23,843 nucleotides of DNA. It comes from JAYRWN01 sp041917975. GTDB taxonomy: Bacteria > Bacteroidota > Bacteroidia > Chitinophagales > Saprospiraceae. The DNA is taken from the NCBI GenBank assembly GCA_041917975.1, contig JAYRWN010000206.1, positions 1-23,843 on the forward strand, written 5' to 3'. The position numbers were made by a program, and so were the translations under genes. Below are positions 17,277 to 23,843 of the stretch, piece by piece. The notes below the pieces were generated by a model. The model did not search any database. It saw only the letters and a list, made by a program, of their open reading frames with translations, and was not told where the DNA came from. Numbering within the stretch: position 1 is the stretch's first letter; the number at the start of each line of letters is the position of its first letter.

Positions 17277-18239
17277 ATGGCAGAAACAGTATCACATAGC
17301 GAAGTCTTTGACCCTAAGGAGAGCTTATGGTCTGGTGGACGTCCACCCATGAAAGCCAGTTATGGTAAGCTCATGATGTGGTATTTCCTCCTTTCGGATG
17401 CTTTCACTTTTGCCGGGTTTCTGATAGCCTATGGCGCATTAAGATTCAGTGTTCCTTCCTGGCCTGTTCCCGATCATGTATTTAACAAGTTTCCGTTCGC
17501 CGGTGAGGCCTCGCTTCCACTAATCTTTGTAACCTTTATGACCTTTGTGCTTTTAGCGAGCTCATTCACCATGATGCGCGCAGTGCAGGAAGGTCACCAG
17601 GAAAACAAAAAAGGCGTGATTTTCTGGATGGCTTTAACCATTCTGGGCGGTATTGGTTTTTTAAGCTGCCAAGCCTGGGAGTGGACCACCCTGATCGCTA
17701 AAGAAGGAACTACTGTTACCCGCAATCCTTTTGGGACTCACACGGAGGACGGTGTTTATCTTGCGGCTGACGGTAAAGAAAGTACTGACGAAACGGATAA
17801 GTTTACTGCGGGGACTTTTTATTTATTGCATACCACCAGCCATAATAAACATCTGGCTGAGCACCAGACAGCCGAAGACGGGCAGCATGGCACAGCCGTT
17901 GCTCATACTGAAGTTGGAGATTTTCCGGATGCGCATGTTGATGCCCTGGGTTATGTACATCGGAAGTATAAAGTGACTTCCGGCGCTGACCAAGGTCAGA
18001 CCAAAACAGAACCTTTCGGTCCGAAAGCTTTTGGAGCACTGTTCTTTTTTATCACCGGATTTCACGGATTCCACGTTTTATCGGGGGTTGCCTTCCTGAT
18101 TATTATTCTGGTCAATGTGGCCAGCGGACTTTATATAAAGCGCCGCAATGGCTATGAAATGGTTGAAAAAATCGGACTGTACTGGCACTTTGTGGATCTG
18201 GTATGGGTCTTTGTTTTCTTAGTATTCTATTTATTGTAA
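17277..18239 (+). CDS. coxC: Cytochrome c oxidase subunit III, long paralogue with periplasmic insertion
   Basis: 320-residue subunit III. The core is clear: KLMMWYFLLSDAFTFAGFLI in the first helix, QAWEW at 132-136, TGFHGFHVLSG at 260-270, and YWHFVDLVWVFVFLVFYLL at the end. Between QAWEW and TGFHG lies a hydrophilic insertion at about 143-247. In typical subunit III this loop is only about 15-20 residues. The insertion is rich in His, Asp, Glu and Thr and has no recognised domain. By the usual topology the loop is periplasmic (inference). It follows the short paralogue by 3 bases and precedes subunit IV by 25 bases. Confidence 0.94.
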   Translation: MAETVSHSEVFDPKESLWSGGRPPMKASYGKLMMWYFLLSDAFTFAGFLIAYGALRFSVPSWPVPDHVFNKFPFAGEASLPLIFVTFMTFVLLASSFTMMRAVQEGHQENKKGVIFWMALTILGGIGFLSCQAWEWTTLIAKEGTTVTRNPFGTHTEDGVYLAADGKESTDETDKFTAGTFYLLHTTSHNKHLAEHQTAEDGQHGTAVAHTEVGDFPDAHVDALGYVHRKYKVTSGADQGQTKTEPFGPKAFGALFFFITGFHGFHVLSGVAFLIIILVNVASGLYIKRRNGYEMVEKIGLYWHFVDLVWVFVFLVFYLL

Positions 18240-18264
18240 AATCAAGTAAAATAACCATATTAAC

Positions 18265-18639
18265 ATGGGTCACGATTATCATCACAGTAAAAAAATAGCC
18301 CTAAAAACCATCCTTATTCTTGGTGTGATTACGGTGGTAGAAGTAATGATCGCCCTCACCGGTAAAGGTTATGTTATCTCCGGATTTCATTTGCCGGTTT
18401 ATGTGATGGGCTTAGGCATGATAGCAATGAGTATGTACAAAGGTTATCTAATCGTGTTTGAATTTATGCATATGCGTCATGAAGTTAAAGGCTTGCGCCT
18501 AAGCGTTTTATTGCCGACGGTCTTGCTAATTTGGGCAATTATAGCCTTTATTTATGAAGGATCTACCTGGAAAGGTAACCGCCAATCAATCGATGAACGC
18601 GGTAAAATACAAGTAGAAAAATCCATTCAACCCCGTTGA
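18265..18639 (+). CDS. Cytochrome c oxidase subunit IV (CtaF / prokaryotic COX IV family)
   Basis: Small membrane subunit of 124 residues with three hydrophobic helices (about 13-32, 40-58, 79-100), typical of the prokaryotic COX IV family. FEFMHMRHEVKGLRL between helices 2 and 3 is a usual family segment. The N-terminus MGHDYHHSKK is His-rich. The charged C-terminal tail is unusually polar. Such subunits stabilise the subunit I-III core. It is 25 bases after the long subunit III gene, in the standard III-III-IV order. Confidence 0.9.
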   Translation: MGHDYHHSKKIALKTILILGVITVVEVMIALTGKGYVISGFHLPVYVMGLGMIAMSMYKGYLIVFEFMHMRHEVKGLRLSVLLPTVLLIWAIIAFIYEGSTWKGNRQSIDERGKIQVEKSIQPR

Positions 18640-18692
18640 TTTTATTCGGCTAAATGAAAACCCTGCTGGGCTTTTTCCAGTTAGGTGTTGGT

Positions 18693-19238
18693 ATGAAAAG
18701 AAATTGGTTCACACCACTCATTGTTATTTTAGTGCTGGTGGTATTTCCAGCTATTTCCTGGATTTACCTTAAAAAGGGTTTTAATTACCAGAAGGGTAAT
18801 TTTGAAAAATTAAAATTATTCGGTACACTTCCGGTCGATAGTCTGGTCAAAGTAGATGATTGTTTTATCGCCATTACTCCCGGTGAGGTAACCTTGCTGG
18901 TGGTGGGTAATCCGGAAAACCAAACGCAAATCCTGGAATTGGCCGGAAAACTGGCCGAACAATTTGCTTCCACCCAAAAATTTAAATTCCTGGTGTGGTC
19001 TCCCAGGAGTCCCTTTGCAGGTAACAAAAACTTGGTGTCATGTTCGCCAGATCCAACATCAATTACTTTTTTACAAAATAATTATGGGGCGTCTTCAGCT
19101 TTTGCGACCGGAAAAGAATTAATGATCACCGACGCCCGCTTACAAGTGCGGAAATATTATCGCCTGGGCATAAATGAAGATGAAAAAGAACTGGTCACCC
19201 ACATTGCCTTATTATTGCCAAAAATAAAAGAGCGGTAA
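18693..19238 (+). CDS. Membrane-anchored SCO-like protein lacking copper ligands
   Basis: Placed where Bacteroidota act-cox operons encode a SCO/SenC copper chaperone. From ATG 18693 (MKRNWFTPLIVI) it has one N-terminal membrane anchor, then a roughly 150-residue thioredoxin-like periplasmic domain; ATG 18654 would add 13 residues. Segments resembling the SCO fold are VTLLVVGNPENQTQILELAG, where the C-x-x-x-C motif would be, and ELMITDARLQVRKYYRLGIN, the usual LVD-x-x-G-x-I-R-x-Y strand. No C-x-x-x-C is present; the only cysteines (in DDCFIA and LVSCSPD) are far apart, and no conserved histidine stands in the right place. It therefore probably does not bind copper as SCO does. Its stop overlaps the next start (TAATG at 19236-19240), so the two products are translationally coupled. 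Homology to SCO is my inference from position and fold. Confidence 0.7.
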   Translation: MKRNWFTPLIVILVLVVFPAISWIYLKKGFNYQKGNFEKLKLFGTLPVDSLVKVDDCFIAITPGEVTLLVVGNPENQTQILELAGKLAEQFASTQKFKFLVWSPRSPFAGNKNLVSCSPDPTSITFLQNNYGASSAFATGKELMITDARLQVRKYYRLGINEDEKELVTHIALLLPKIKER

Positions 19239-19774
19239 TGGCTGCTCATCCTGATCTTATCCTGGGTAAAAAATTAGACCGCTGGGCTTGGATTGTTACC
19301 GTCATCATCCTATTTACCGTGGGATTGATGCGTCGGTTTAAAATGGAAGTCGGTATTGATTTTTCCTTTTTACCCATGACTCACGCTATCCTGAATACGT
19401 TCACCGGGTTGGTGCTGATCATGGCTTATGTGCACATACGCAAGGGCCGCATCTTTTTGCACCGCAAATGGATGACCTACGCCATGATCCTTTCATTGGC
19501 TTTCCTCATCTCCTATGTCATCTATCACCTCACTATGAAGGAAACACGTTATTGTAAAGAGGGCCTCATCCGATTAGTTTATTTTTTCTTCCTGATCACC
19601 CATGTGGTGCTGGCCGCCGGTATTTTCCCCTTTGTGTTGTTTACCTACATTCGTGGTTTTACCATGCAAGTGGAAGCACATCGTCGTCTGGCTCGCTGGG
19701 TATATTGGGTGTGGTTGTACGTCACCCTGACCGGGCCCATTTGTTTTTGGATGCTTTACCCTTGTTATCCATGA
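19238..19774 (+). CDS. DUF420 membrane protein (CtaM/YozB-like oxidase assembly factor)
   Basis: 178-residue protein with five hydrophobic helices. The family is shown by SFLPMTHAILNTFTGLVLI (His at 49), YVHIRKGRIFLHRKWMTYA, SYVIYHLTM, ITHVVLAAGIFPFVLFTYIRG and HRRLARWVYWVWLYVTLTGP, which together give the conserved histidines of DUF420. In Firmicutes the homologue CtaM is needed for maturation of heme-A oxidases, so an assembly role here is likely. Its ATG overlaps the stop of the SCO-like gene. It is followed by the small CPMC protein at 37 bases. Confidence 0.92.
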   Translation: MAAHPDLILGKKLDRWAWIVTVIILFTVGLMRRFKMEVGIDFSFLPMTHAILNTFTGLVLIMAYVHIRKGRIFLHRKWMTYAMILSLAFLISYVIYHLTMKETRYCKEGLIRLVYFFFLITHVVLAAGIFPFVLFTYIRGFTMQVEAHRRLARWVYWVWLYVTLTGPICFWMLYPCYP

Positions 19775-19811
19775 TGAATTGTCGTATTTTTAACCGCGAG
19801 TTTTTTACACC

Positions 19812-20078
19812 ATGAAAAGAAAAATTATCCTGCCACTGACCTTTTTCTTTTTTTTGCTATGGTCCTCAGTGGCTTATGGACAATGCCCGATGTGCCGGGT
19901 GAGTGCTGAGTCTAATCTGAAGGCGGGAGGTACCGCCGGGAAGGGATTAAATACCGGCATTATCTACATGCTGACTTTACCCTATCTCTTAGTCGCCGGT
20001 ATTGGGTATGTTTGGTGGAAAAACCGCTCAGAGCAAGATAGAGTGGATAAATCCGGAGAATCTATGCCGGCCAAGTAA
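19812..20078 (+). CDS. Small conserved membrane protein with CPMC motif
   Basis: 88 residues: a signal peptide (MKRKIILPLTFFFFLLWSSV up to about residue 23), then QCPMCRVSAESN with a C-x-x-C motif at 25-28, a GLNTGIIYMLTLPYLLVAGI membrane segment near 46-65, and a charged tail. Similar short proteins (signal peptide, C-x-M-C-R, GLN-x-GI-x-YL-x-x-P-Y) end Bacteroidota act-cox operons in my recollection. No function is established that I can name. The exposed periplasmic cysteine pair could bind copper or act in thiol exchange (inference). It is the last gene of the operon. Confidence 0.8.
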   Translation: MKRKIILPLTFFFFLLWSSVAYGQCPMCRVSAESNLKAGGTAGKGLNTGIIYMLTLPYLLVAGIGYVWWKNRSEQDRVDKSGESMPAK

Positions 20079-20139
20079 ACATCCTTTTGTGCTCATCATC
20101 AAAGTAAGCTAGATTCTAAGCAATGAAATAGTTTATTAA

Positions 20140-20156
20140 CTGTTTAACGAAAACAG
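20140..20156 (+). terminator. Weak hairpin downstream of the act-cox operon
   Basis: CTGTTT and AAACAG pair around a 5-base loop, 61 bases after the last operon stop. The stem is only 6 bp and no U-tract follows. It is the best candidate seen for the operon end, but weak. Confidence 0.25.
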
Positions 20157-20187
20157 CACGCCTAATTCTTACATATTAAATAATTAC

Positions 20188-20195
20188 GAACTTTG
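20188..20195 (+). promoter_or_regulatory. Near-consensus -7 box for the alpha/beta hydrolase gene
   Basis: GAACTTTG differs from TAnnTTTG by its first base and lies 24 bases before the ATG. No clear TTG is found about 20 bases upstream, so this is a weak candidate. Confidence 0.3.
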
Positions 20196-20219
20196 CCATA
20201 GTTATTCCCAATAATATCT

Positions 20220-21110
20220 ATGATTATGGCTAATCACTGGCTTGACAAAACAGAGTATCCGTTTACTTCAAAATATTTCGATGTTAACGGACAAAAGCTA
20301 CATTATATTGACGAAGGAAACGGCGAGGCGGTTTTATTTGTTCACGGAACACCCTCCTGGAGTTTTGATTTTCGTAAGGTTATTAAATCGTTGAAGACAA
20401 ATTTTCGATGCATTGCGATTGACCACATAGGTTTTGGATTATCAGACAAACCCGAACATTATGATTATTCTACACAAAATCACAGCAAAACCCTTGAAAA
20501 ATTTGTGCTGGAAAAGCAGTTGGACAACCTTACACTTGTTGTTCACGATTTTGGTGGACCGATCGGATTAAATTTAGCTATTCAATACCCTGAAAAAATA
20601 AAACACCTGGTCATTCTCAATTCTTGGTTATGGAGTAGCAAAACTGAGCCTGACTTTATTAAGTTAAGTAAGATTTTGAAAAGCCCTTTGTTGCCATTCT
20701 TGTATCGTTTTTTAAATTTTTCGCCCCGGTTTATTTTACCTAAATCGTTTGGCGACCACAAAATTTCAAAACAACTATTAAAACAATACACGAAACCTTT
20801 TGCCGACCAGAGCCAACGCAACGGAACTTTGGCATTTGCAAAGTCATTGCTGCATGATCAAGACTGGTTTGAAGAACTTTGGAATAAACGAAGAACAATT
20901 TCAAACAAACCTACTATACTCATATGGGGAATGAAAGACTTGGTTATCAAACCGCATAACCTTAACAAATTTCAAAGTGGATTTACCAATTCAAAGACCG
21001 TTGAGTTAGAAACTTGCGGACATTTTCCTCAAGAAGAACAACCTGAAAAAATAATCAAAGCTGTTTTTGATTTTCTAAGAGATAATAATGCCATGGAAAA
21101 CCAGGATTGA
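20220..21110 (+). CDS. Alpha/beta hydrolase, haloalkane dehalogenase / epoxide hydrolase-like
   Basis: 296-residue cytoplasmic alpha/beta-hydrolase with an aspartate nucleophile. HGTPSWSF at 43-50 is the oxyanion HG-x-P motif, and VVHDFGGPIG at 107-116 carries the nucleophile Asp110. ILIWGMKDLVIK supplies the likely acid and CGHFPQEEQPE the catalytic His. A cap domain lies between. In true haloalkane dehalogenases the residue after the nucleophile is normally Trp and an Asn or Glu follows HG. Here these are Phe111 and Thr44, so halide binding is doubtful and an epoxide or ester substrate is equally possible. ATG 20220 is used; ATG 20226 is possible. The gene is visibly more A/T-rich, with many AAA/AAT codons, than the operon before it. 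It stands alone, convergent with the aldo/keto reductase. Confidence 0.88.
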   Translation: MIMANHWLDKTEYPFTSKYFDVNGQKLHYIDEGNGEAVLFVHGTPSWSFDFRKVIKSLKTNFRCIAIDHIGFGLSDKPEHYDYSTQNHSKTLEKFVLEKQLDNLTLVVHDFGGPIGLNLAIQYPEKIKHLVILNSWLWSSKTEPDFIKLSKILKSPLLPFLYRFLNFSPRFILPKSFGDHKISKQLLKQYTKPFADQSQRNGTLAFAKSLLHDQDWFEELWNKRRTISNKPTILIWGMKDLVIKPHNLNKFQSGFTNSKTVELETCGHFPQEEQPEKIIKAVFDFLRDNNAMENQD

Positions 21111-21256
21111 ACCTGGGTTAGATGTTCATAAAGTGCTCTTGGAAATTTTAGTACAATTGCCAAAATTGAGGTCGTACTGTTCCATCCCAACAGTTAGACT
21201 CAAATAGACGACATCATAAAGCAATTCCAGACTTAATTTATGCGAACCATAAAAAT

Positions 21257-21269
21257 AGCCTTGCGGGCT
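21257..21269 (-). terminator. Weak intrinsic terminator for the aldo/keto reductase gene
   Basis: On the minus strand AGCC-CGCAA-GGCT forms a 4-bp hairpin directly followed by ATTTTTAT, 29 bases past the reductase stop. The stem is short, but the U-rich run is in the right place. Confidence 0.35.
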
Positions 21270-21297
21270 GGATGGACTAACTGCTTTGTCAAGGCCG

Positions 21298-22275
21298 TCA
21301 CATAGACCACCGGGTAGGTATACGATCCCAACGATGTTGGCGCAGGAGGTTTAAAAGGTGTGCATCCAGTGGGTCGGCATCACTACAGGCAACATTTTGC
21401 AGCAAGTGTCTTTGCTTCCGCATACCCGGGATAATGGTACTCACCGCCGGATGATCTAAAATAAAGCGCAGGGCTAGCTCCGGTAAACTCATACCGGGTG
21501 GTAAAATGGTTTTGATCCGTTCAGCCCGCTCTACACTAGGAATGAGGTTCTCCGAAACAAAATATTTCGACCTCCAGTCATCTTCAGCAAATTGACTTTC
21601 TTTAGATAATGTCCCGGTTAATGTTCCTTCATCGAACGGCACCCTGGCAATCACCGCTATATTTAAATCTTGACATAGTGGGAATAGGCGGTCTTCCGGG
21701 GCCTGATCAAAAATATTGTAGATGACCTGTACCGCATCAATATAGCCTGTGCGTAACGTGTCCAGACAATTTTCCGGTTCCCACCGGTTTACACTGATGC
21801 CCCAGCCTTTTATTTTGCCTGCTGCTTTTAATTGAGTTATTTCTTCCTTCCATTCATCCCGTTCGGCCCAGGCGTCTTCCCAGACATGAAATTGCTGCAG
21901 ATCAAGGTAATTCGTTCCCAGGTTTTTCAGACTCAGGTCGGTATATTCTGTAAGATAGCCGGAGGGAAAACAATCTTCAAAACGGTAATGTGGTTTAGAA
22001 GGCCATTGGCGGTTTTTAGGGGGGATTTTGGTGGCCACAAATAGTTTATCCCGGTCATTTTTTTTGAGGAGGTTACCAAGTATTTTTTCACTTTTACCAG
22101 CGCCATAAGCCCATGCGGTATCATAGAAATTTACCCCTAACGCCAAGGCCTGCTCTAATACCTCACCGTAGCTTTGTTCACCTGCACCTTTATCCCATTG
22201 GTCGCCCATTTGCCACATACCAAATCCAATTTCTCCCACGGACCATCCTAAGCGTCCGAAAATTCTTTCGCGCAT
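21298..22275 (-). CDS. Aldo/keto reductase family oxidoreductase
   Basis: 325-residue TIM-barrel NADPH-dependent carbonyl reductase. The catalytic tetrad is visible: Asp52 and Tyr57 in NFYDTAWAYGAGKSE, Lys83 in VATKIP, and His130 in LDLQQFHVW. GFGMWQMGDQWDKG near the N-terminus is the usual strand 1 loop. ALRFILDHPAVSTIIPGMRK near the C-terminus is the cofactor-binding region. Subgroup resembles the AKR members often annotated as general-stress or L-glyceraldehyde 3-phosphate reductases; substrate unknown. The short C-terminus ends at RWSM. It is divergent from the HEAT-like gene across 177 bases that contain no promoter match I can support. Confidence 0.95.
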   Translation of the reverse strand: MRERIFGRLGWSVGEIGFGMWQMGDQWDKGAGEQSYGEVLEQALALGVNFYDTAWAYGAGKSEKILGNLLKKNDRDKLFVATKIPPKNRQWPSKPHYRFEDCFPSGYLTEYTDLSLKNLGTNYLDLQQFHVWEDAWAERDEWKEEITQLKAAGKIKGWGISVNRWEPENCLDTLRTGYIDAVQVIYNIFDQAPEDRLFPLCQDLNIAVIARVPFDEGTLTGTLSKESQFAEDDWRSKYFVSENLIPSVERAERIKTILPPGMSLPELALRFILDHPAVSTIIPGMRKQRHLLQNVACSDADPLDAHLLNLLRQHRWDRIPTRWSM

Positions 22276-22452
22276 AATTTTAATTTTCCGAGCGGTAATT
22301 TATGAATAGAATTCTTTTGGCACAAATGTCTGCTTCACAATAATAAAGTATCAGGCCGTGATATAAAGACTCAGCAAAATAAAAAAACCTGCTTACTCAG
22401 GCTATAATTAGATTAGACTGTATTATTTTAATGGTTTATACATCACTGTGCC

Positions 22453-22983
22453 GTGAATAAACAGGATATACTTCAACAATTACAAGGAGGTGATCTCCGT
22501 TCACTGGCCTTGGTAGATCATTTGGTTGCCAATAACCCTGTCAACCCGGAATTAATCGATATACTAATAGAGTTAATGGTGAGCAGTGAACGCTTAATAG
22601 CTATGCGCGCAGCGGATGCTCTGGAAAAATTGACCCGTGAATCTGCGGAGCACCTGGCACCCTACTCCTCTAAATTAATGGCCCAACTTACTGTTGAAAA
22701 TACACCCATAGAAATTAAATGGCATTTGTCCTTAATATTGCCACGGTTATCGCTCAAATTACCGGAAAGAAAAAATCTACAAAAGATATTGACGGATTGG
22801 ATCATGAACAGAAGGGAGAGTAGATTAGTTCGTGTACATGCCTTACAAGGGCTTTTTAATTTGAGGAAGACAAAATCAGATGTTCAAAATTTATTACAGA
22901 TATTAAATCAACTTGGTGATCAGGAGGTTCCTGCGCTGGTGGCTAGAATTAAACTATTAAAAAGTCAACTGTTAAAGAAATAA
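22453..22983 (+). CDS. Hypothetical HEAT-repeat-like helical protein
   Basis: 176 residues starting at GTG 22453; no in-frame ATG occurs until residue 43, which would cut off the first repeat. It has no signal peptide or membrane segment. The protein is all-helical with repeating units: LIDILIELMVSSERLIAMRAADALEKL (about 34-60), a middle repeat around WHLSLILPRLSLKLPERKNL, and SRLVRVHALQGLFNLRKT (about 123-140). The pattern of paired helices with conserved Arg/Ala and Leu resembles HEAT/ARM repeats, which bind proteins. I do not recognise a specific family. It is followed by a strong hairpin shared with the convergent beta-barrel gene. Confidence 0.75.
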   Translation: MNKQDILQQLQGGDLRSLALVDHLVANNPVNPELIDILIELMVSSERLIAMRAADALEKLTRESAEHLAPYSSKLMAQLTVENTPIEIKWHLSLILPRLSLKLPERKNLQKILTDWIMNRRESRLVRVHALQGLFNLRKTKSDVQNLLQILNQLGDQEVPALVARIKLLKSQLLKK

Positions 22984-22998
22984 AAACAGAAATAAAAA

Positions 22999-23021
22999 AG
23001 CTCCTGCGAACTGCAGGAGCT
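22999..23021 (-). terminator. Intrinsic terminator for the outer-membrane protein gene
   Basis: AGCTCCTGC (22999-23007) and GCAGGAGCT (23013-23021) form a perfect 9-bp GC-rich stem with a 5-base loop. On the minus strand the hairpin is followed by TTTTTTATTT, a textbook intrinsic terminator 39 bases past the minus-strand stop. It may also stop plus-strand transcripts from the HEAT-like gene 16 bases upstream, though it lacks a U-tract in that direction. Confidence 0.85.
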
Positions 23022-23059
23022 GCTTACCCTCTCTTCTCTTCGAAATTAGGGGATACGGA

Positions 23060-23752
23060 TCAGTTCAACGGAATGGTATAACCTATTTGCAACCCCAGAC
23101 TGTATGGACGAATGCGAACATCCAGCAGTGGATCTTTTAGAAAATCAGTAAAGCGGTGCTGATAATTAGCTTCCAATGCGATGGCGCCAGGACCAAATGG
23201 TAATTCTATACCGGCACCTACTTTTGCACCGATGCCAAGACGATTATATTTATCATTATTTAAGTTTAAATTGGTTTTAGCAACATTAAAGTCGACAATT
23301 ACAGTAGCGATGGTTCTTATTTCGGCATCTAAGGCAAAGTCAGCATATGGGCCGGCTGCTACATAAGCTTTCACGCTTTCTCCGCCAAAATTATATCTTA
23401 GCAGAGCAGGGATTTCCACATAACTGACCTTGGTTCTGGCGCGCAAATTAAATTCCATGGGTAGATTAAACACATCAGCATTTATGCCCTGCTGCAAGTT
23501 AAATCCTTTTTGGGCGTAATAAATGCCAGGAACAAAAGCCCACTGGTCAAACATGGGCACCAGATAATCTACACCAGCAGAAAAGCCCACATAAATGTCT
23601 TTATCTGGAATAATTTTATCCTGAATGCCACGTACGGTAATGTTTGAAAATACCGGACCTATTTTGGCTACCATTGAAGATTGAGCCGTGGTATTTGTAT
23701 AACAAATAATTAAAACTAAAAGAATGATTCCAAGATTCCCTAACGTTTTCAT
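23060..23752 (-). CDS. PorT-family-like outer-membrane beta-barrel protein
   Basis: 230 residues with a signal peptide (MKTLGNLGIILLVLIICYTNTTAQ, cleavage near residue 24), followed by alternating-hydrophobicity strands typical of an eight- to ten-stranded outer-membrane barrel (PF13568-like). Characteristic pieces are KIGPVFSNI, FVPGIYYAQKGF, VEIPALLRYNF, YVAAGPYADFALDAE, GIGAKVGAGIELPFG and a final strand LGLQIGYTIPLN. Such proteins are abundant in Bacteroidota; function is not predictable. The stop is followed by a strong intrinsic terminator. No TAnnTTTG box is seen in the 91 bases before the ATG. Confidence 0.88.
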   Translation of the reverse strand: MKTLGNLGIILLVLIICYTNTTAQSSMVAKIGPVFSNITVRGIQDKIIPDKDIYVGFSAGVDYLVPMFDQWAFVPGIYYAQKGFNLQQGINADVFNLPMEFNLRARTKVSYVEIPALLRYNFGGESVKAYVAAGPYADFALDAEIRTIATVIVDFNVAKTNLNLNNDKYNRLGIGAKVGAGIELPFGPGAIALEANYQHRFTDFLKDPLLDVRIRPYSLGLQIGYTIPLN

Positions 23753-23843
23753 GATCCGTATTTTTTGATGAGTTTGAAAAAATTGTTTGTTTCCATTAAA
23801 GCGCAGGCCCGCTGTTAAAATGCATTAATAAAAAGTTAGGGAT

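Noticed and set aside
21115..21350. Minus-strand open frame of roughly 60-75 codons running from inside the reductase 3' end into the gap
   Set aside because: No start codon or motif that I recognise, it overlaps the reductase in another frame, and a frame of this length is expected by chance.
1..23843. tRNA, rRNA, CRISPR array, insertion sequence or prophage
   Set aside because: No cloverleaf, direct-repeat array, transposase, terminal inverted repeats or phage genes were seen on either strand.

Overview
The window reads as a chromosomal segment of a Bacteroidota bacterium, probably from the Saprospiria/Cytophagia side of the phylum (inference). The evidence is a quinol-oxidising alternative complex III (ACIII) operon fused to a cytochrome oxidase operon, Bacteroidota-type promoter boxes (TAnnTTTG) upstream of three transcription units, start sites without strong Shine-Dalgarno sequences, and a porT-like outer-membrane beta-barrel gene. 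No RNA genes, insertion sequences, CRISPR arrays or phage genes were seen.

Layout. Bases 1-2588 (minus strand) hold a likely three-gene unit: a secreted NodB-like polysaccharide deacetylase, a Tat-exported serine beta-lactamase-family hydrolase, and the first 40 codons of a GNAT acetyltransferase cut by the window edge. It diverges from thyA (2719-3513), which ends in a perfect 12-bp hairpin. Bases 3655-20078 hold one long plus-strand operon of about 16.4 kb: actA-actB-actC-actD-actE-actF (ACIII), coxB-coxA (oxidase subunits II and I), ctaB (heme O synthase), two subunit III genes, subunit IV, a SCO-like protein that has lost its copper ligands, a DUF420 (CtaM-like) assembly protein and a small CPMC-motif membrane protein. 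Gaps are tens of bases or less and two junctions are TAATG overlaps. Bases 20220-23752 hold accessory genes: an AT-rich alpha/beta hydrolase related to haloalkane dehalogenases, an aldo/keto reductase, a HEAT-like helical protein, and an outer-membrane beta-barrel protein.

How it works together. ActC and ActF oxidise menaquinol in the membrane. Electrons pass through ActB iron-sulfur clusters and the ActA/ActE c-type hemes, and most likely go directly to the CuA site of CoxB and then to the heme a/heme a3-CuB centre of CoxA. CtaB, the DUF420 protein and possibly the SCO-like and CPMC proteins serve assembly.

The most unusual feature is CoxB. After a complete CuA domain it carries a C-terminal OmpA-like peptidoglycan-binding domain with both diaminopimelate-contact residues conserved. 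This suggests a terminal oxidase, and perhaps the whole ACIII-oxidase supercomplex, tethered to the cell wall. Other points of note are a sixth heme fused to ActA, a roughly 105-residue His/Asp/Glu-rich insertion in the long subunit III, and the copper-ligand-less SCO-like protein.
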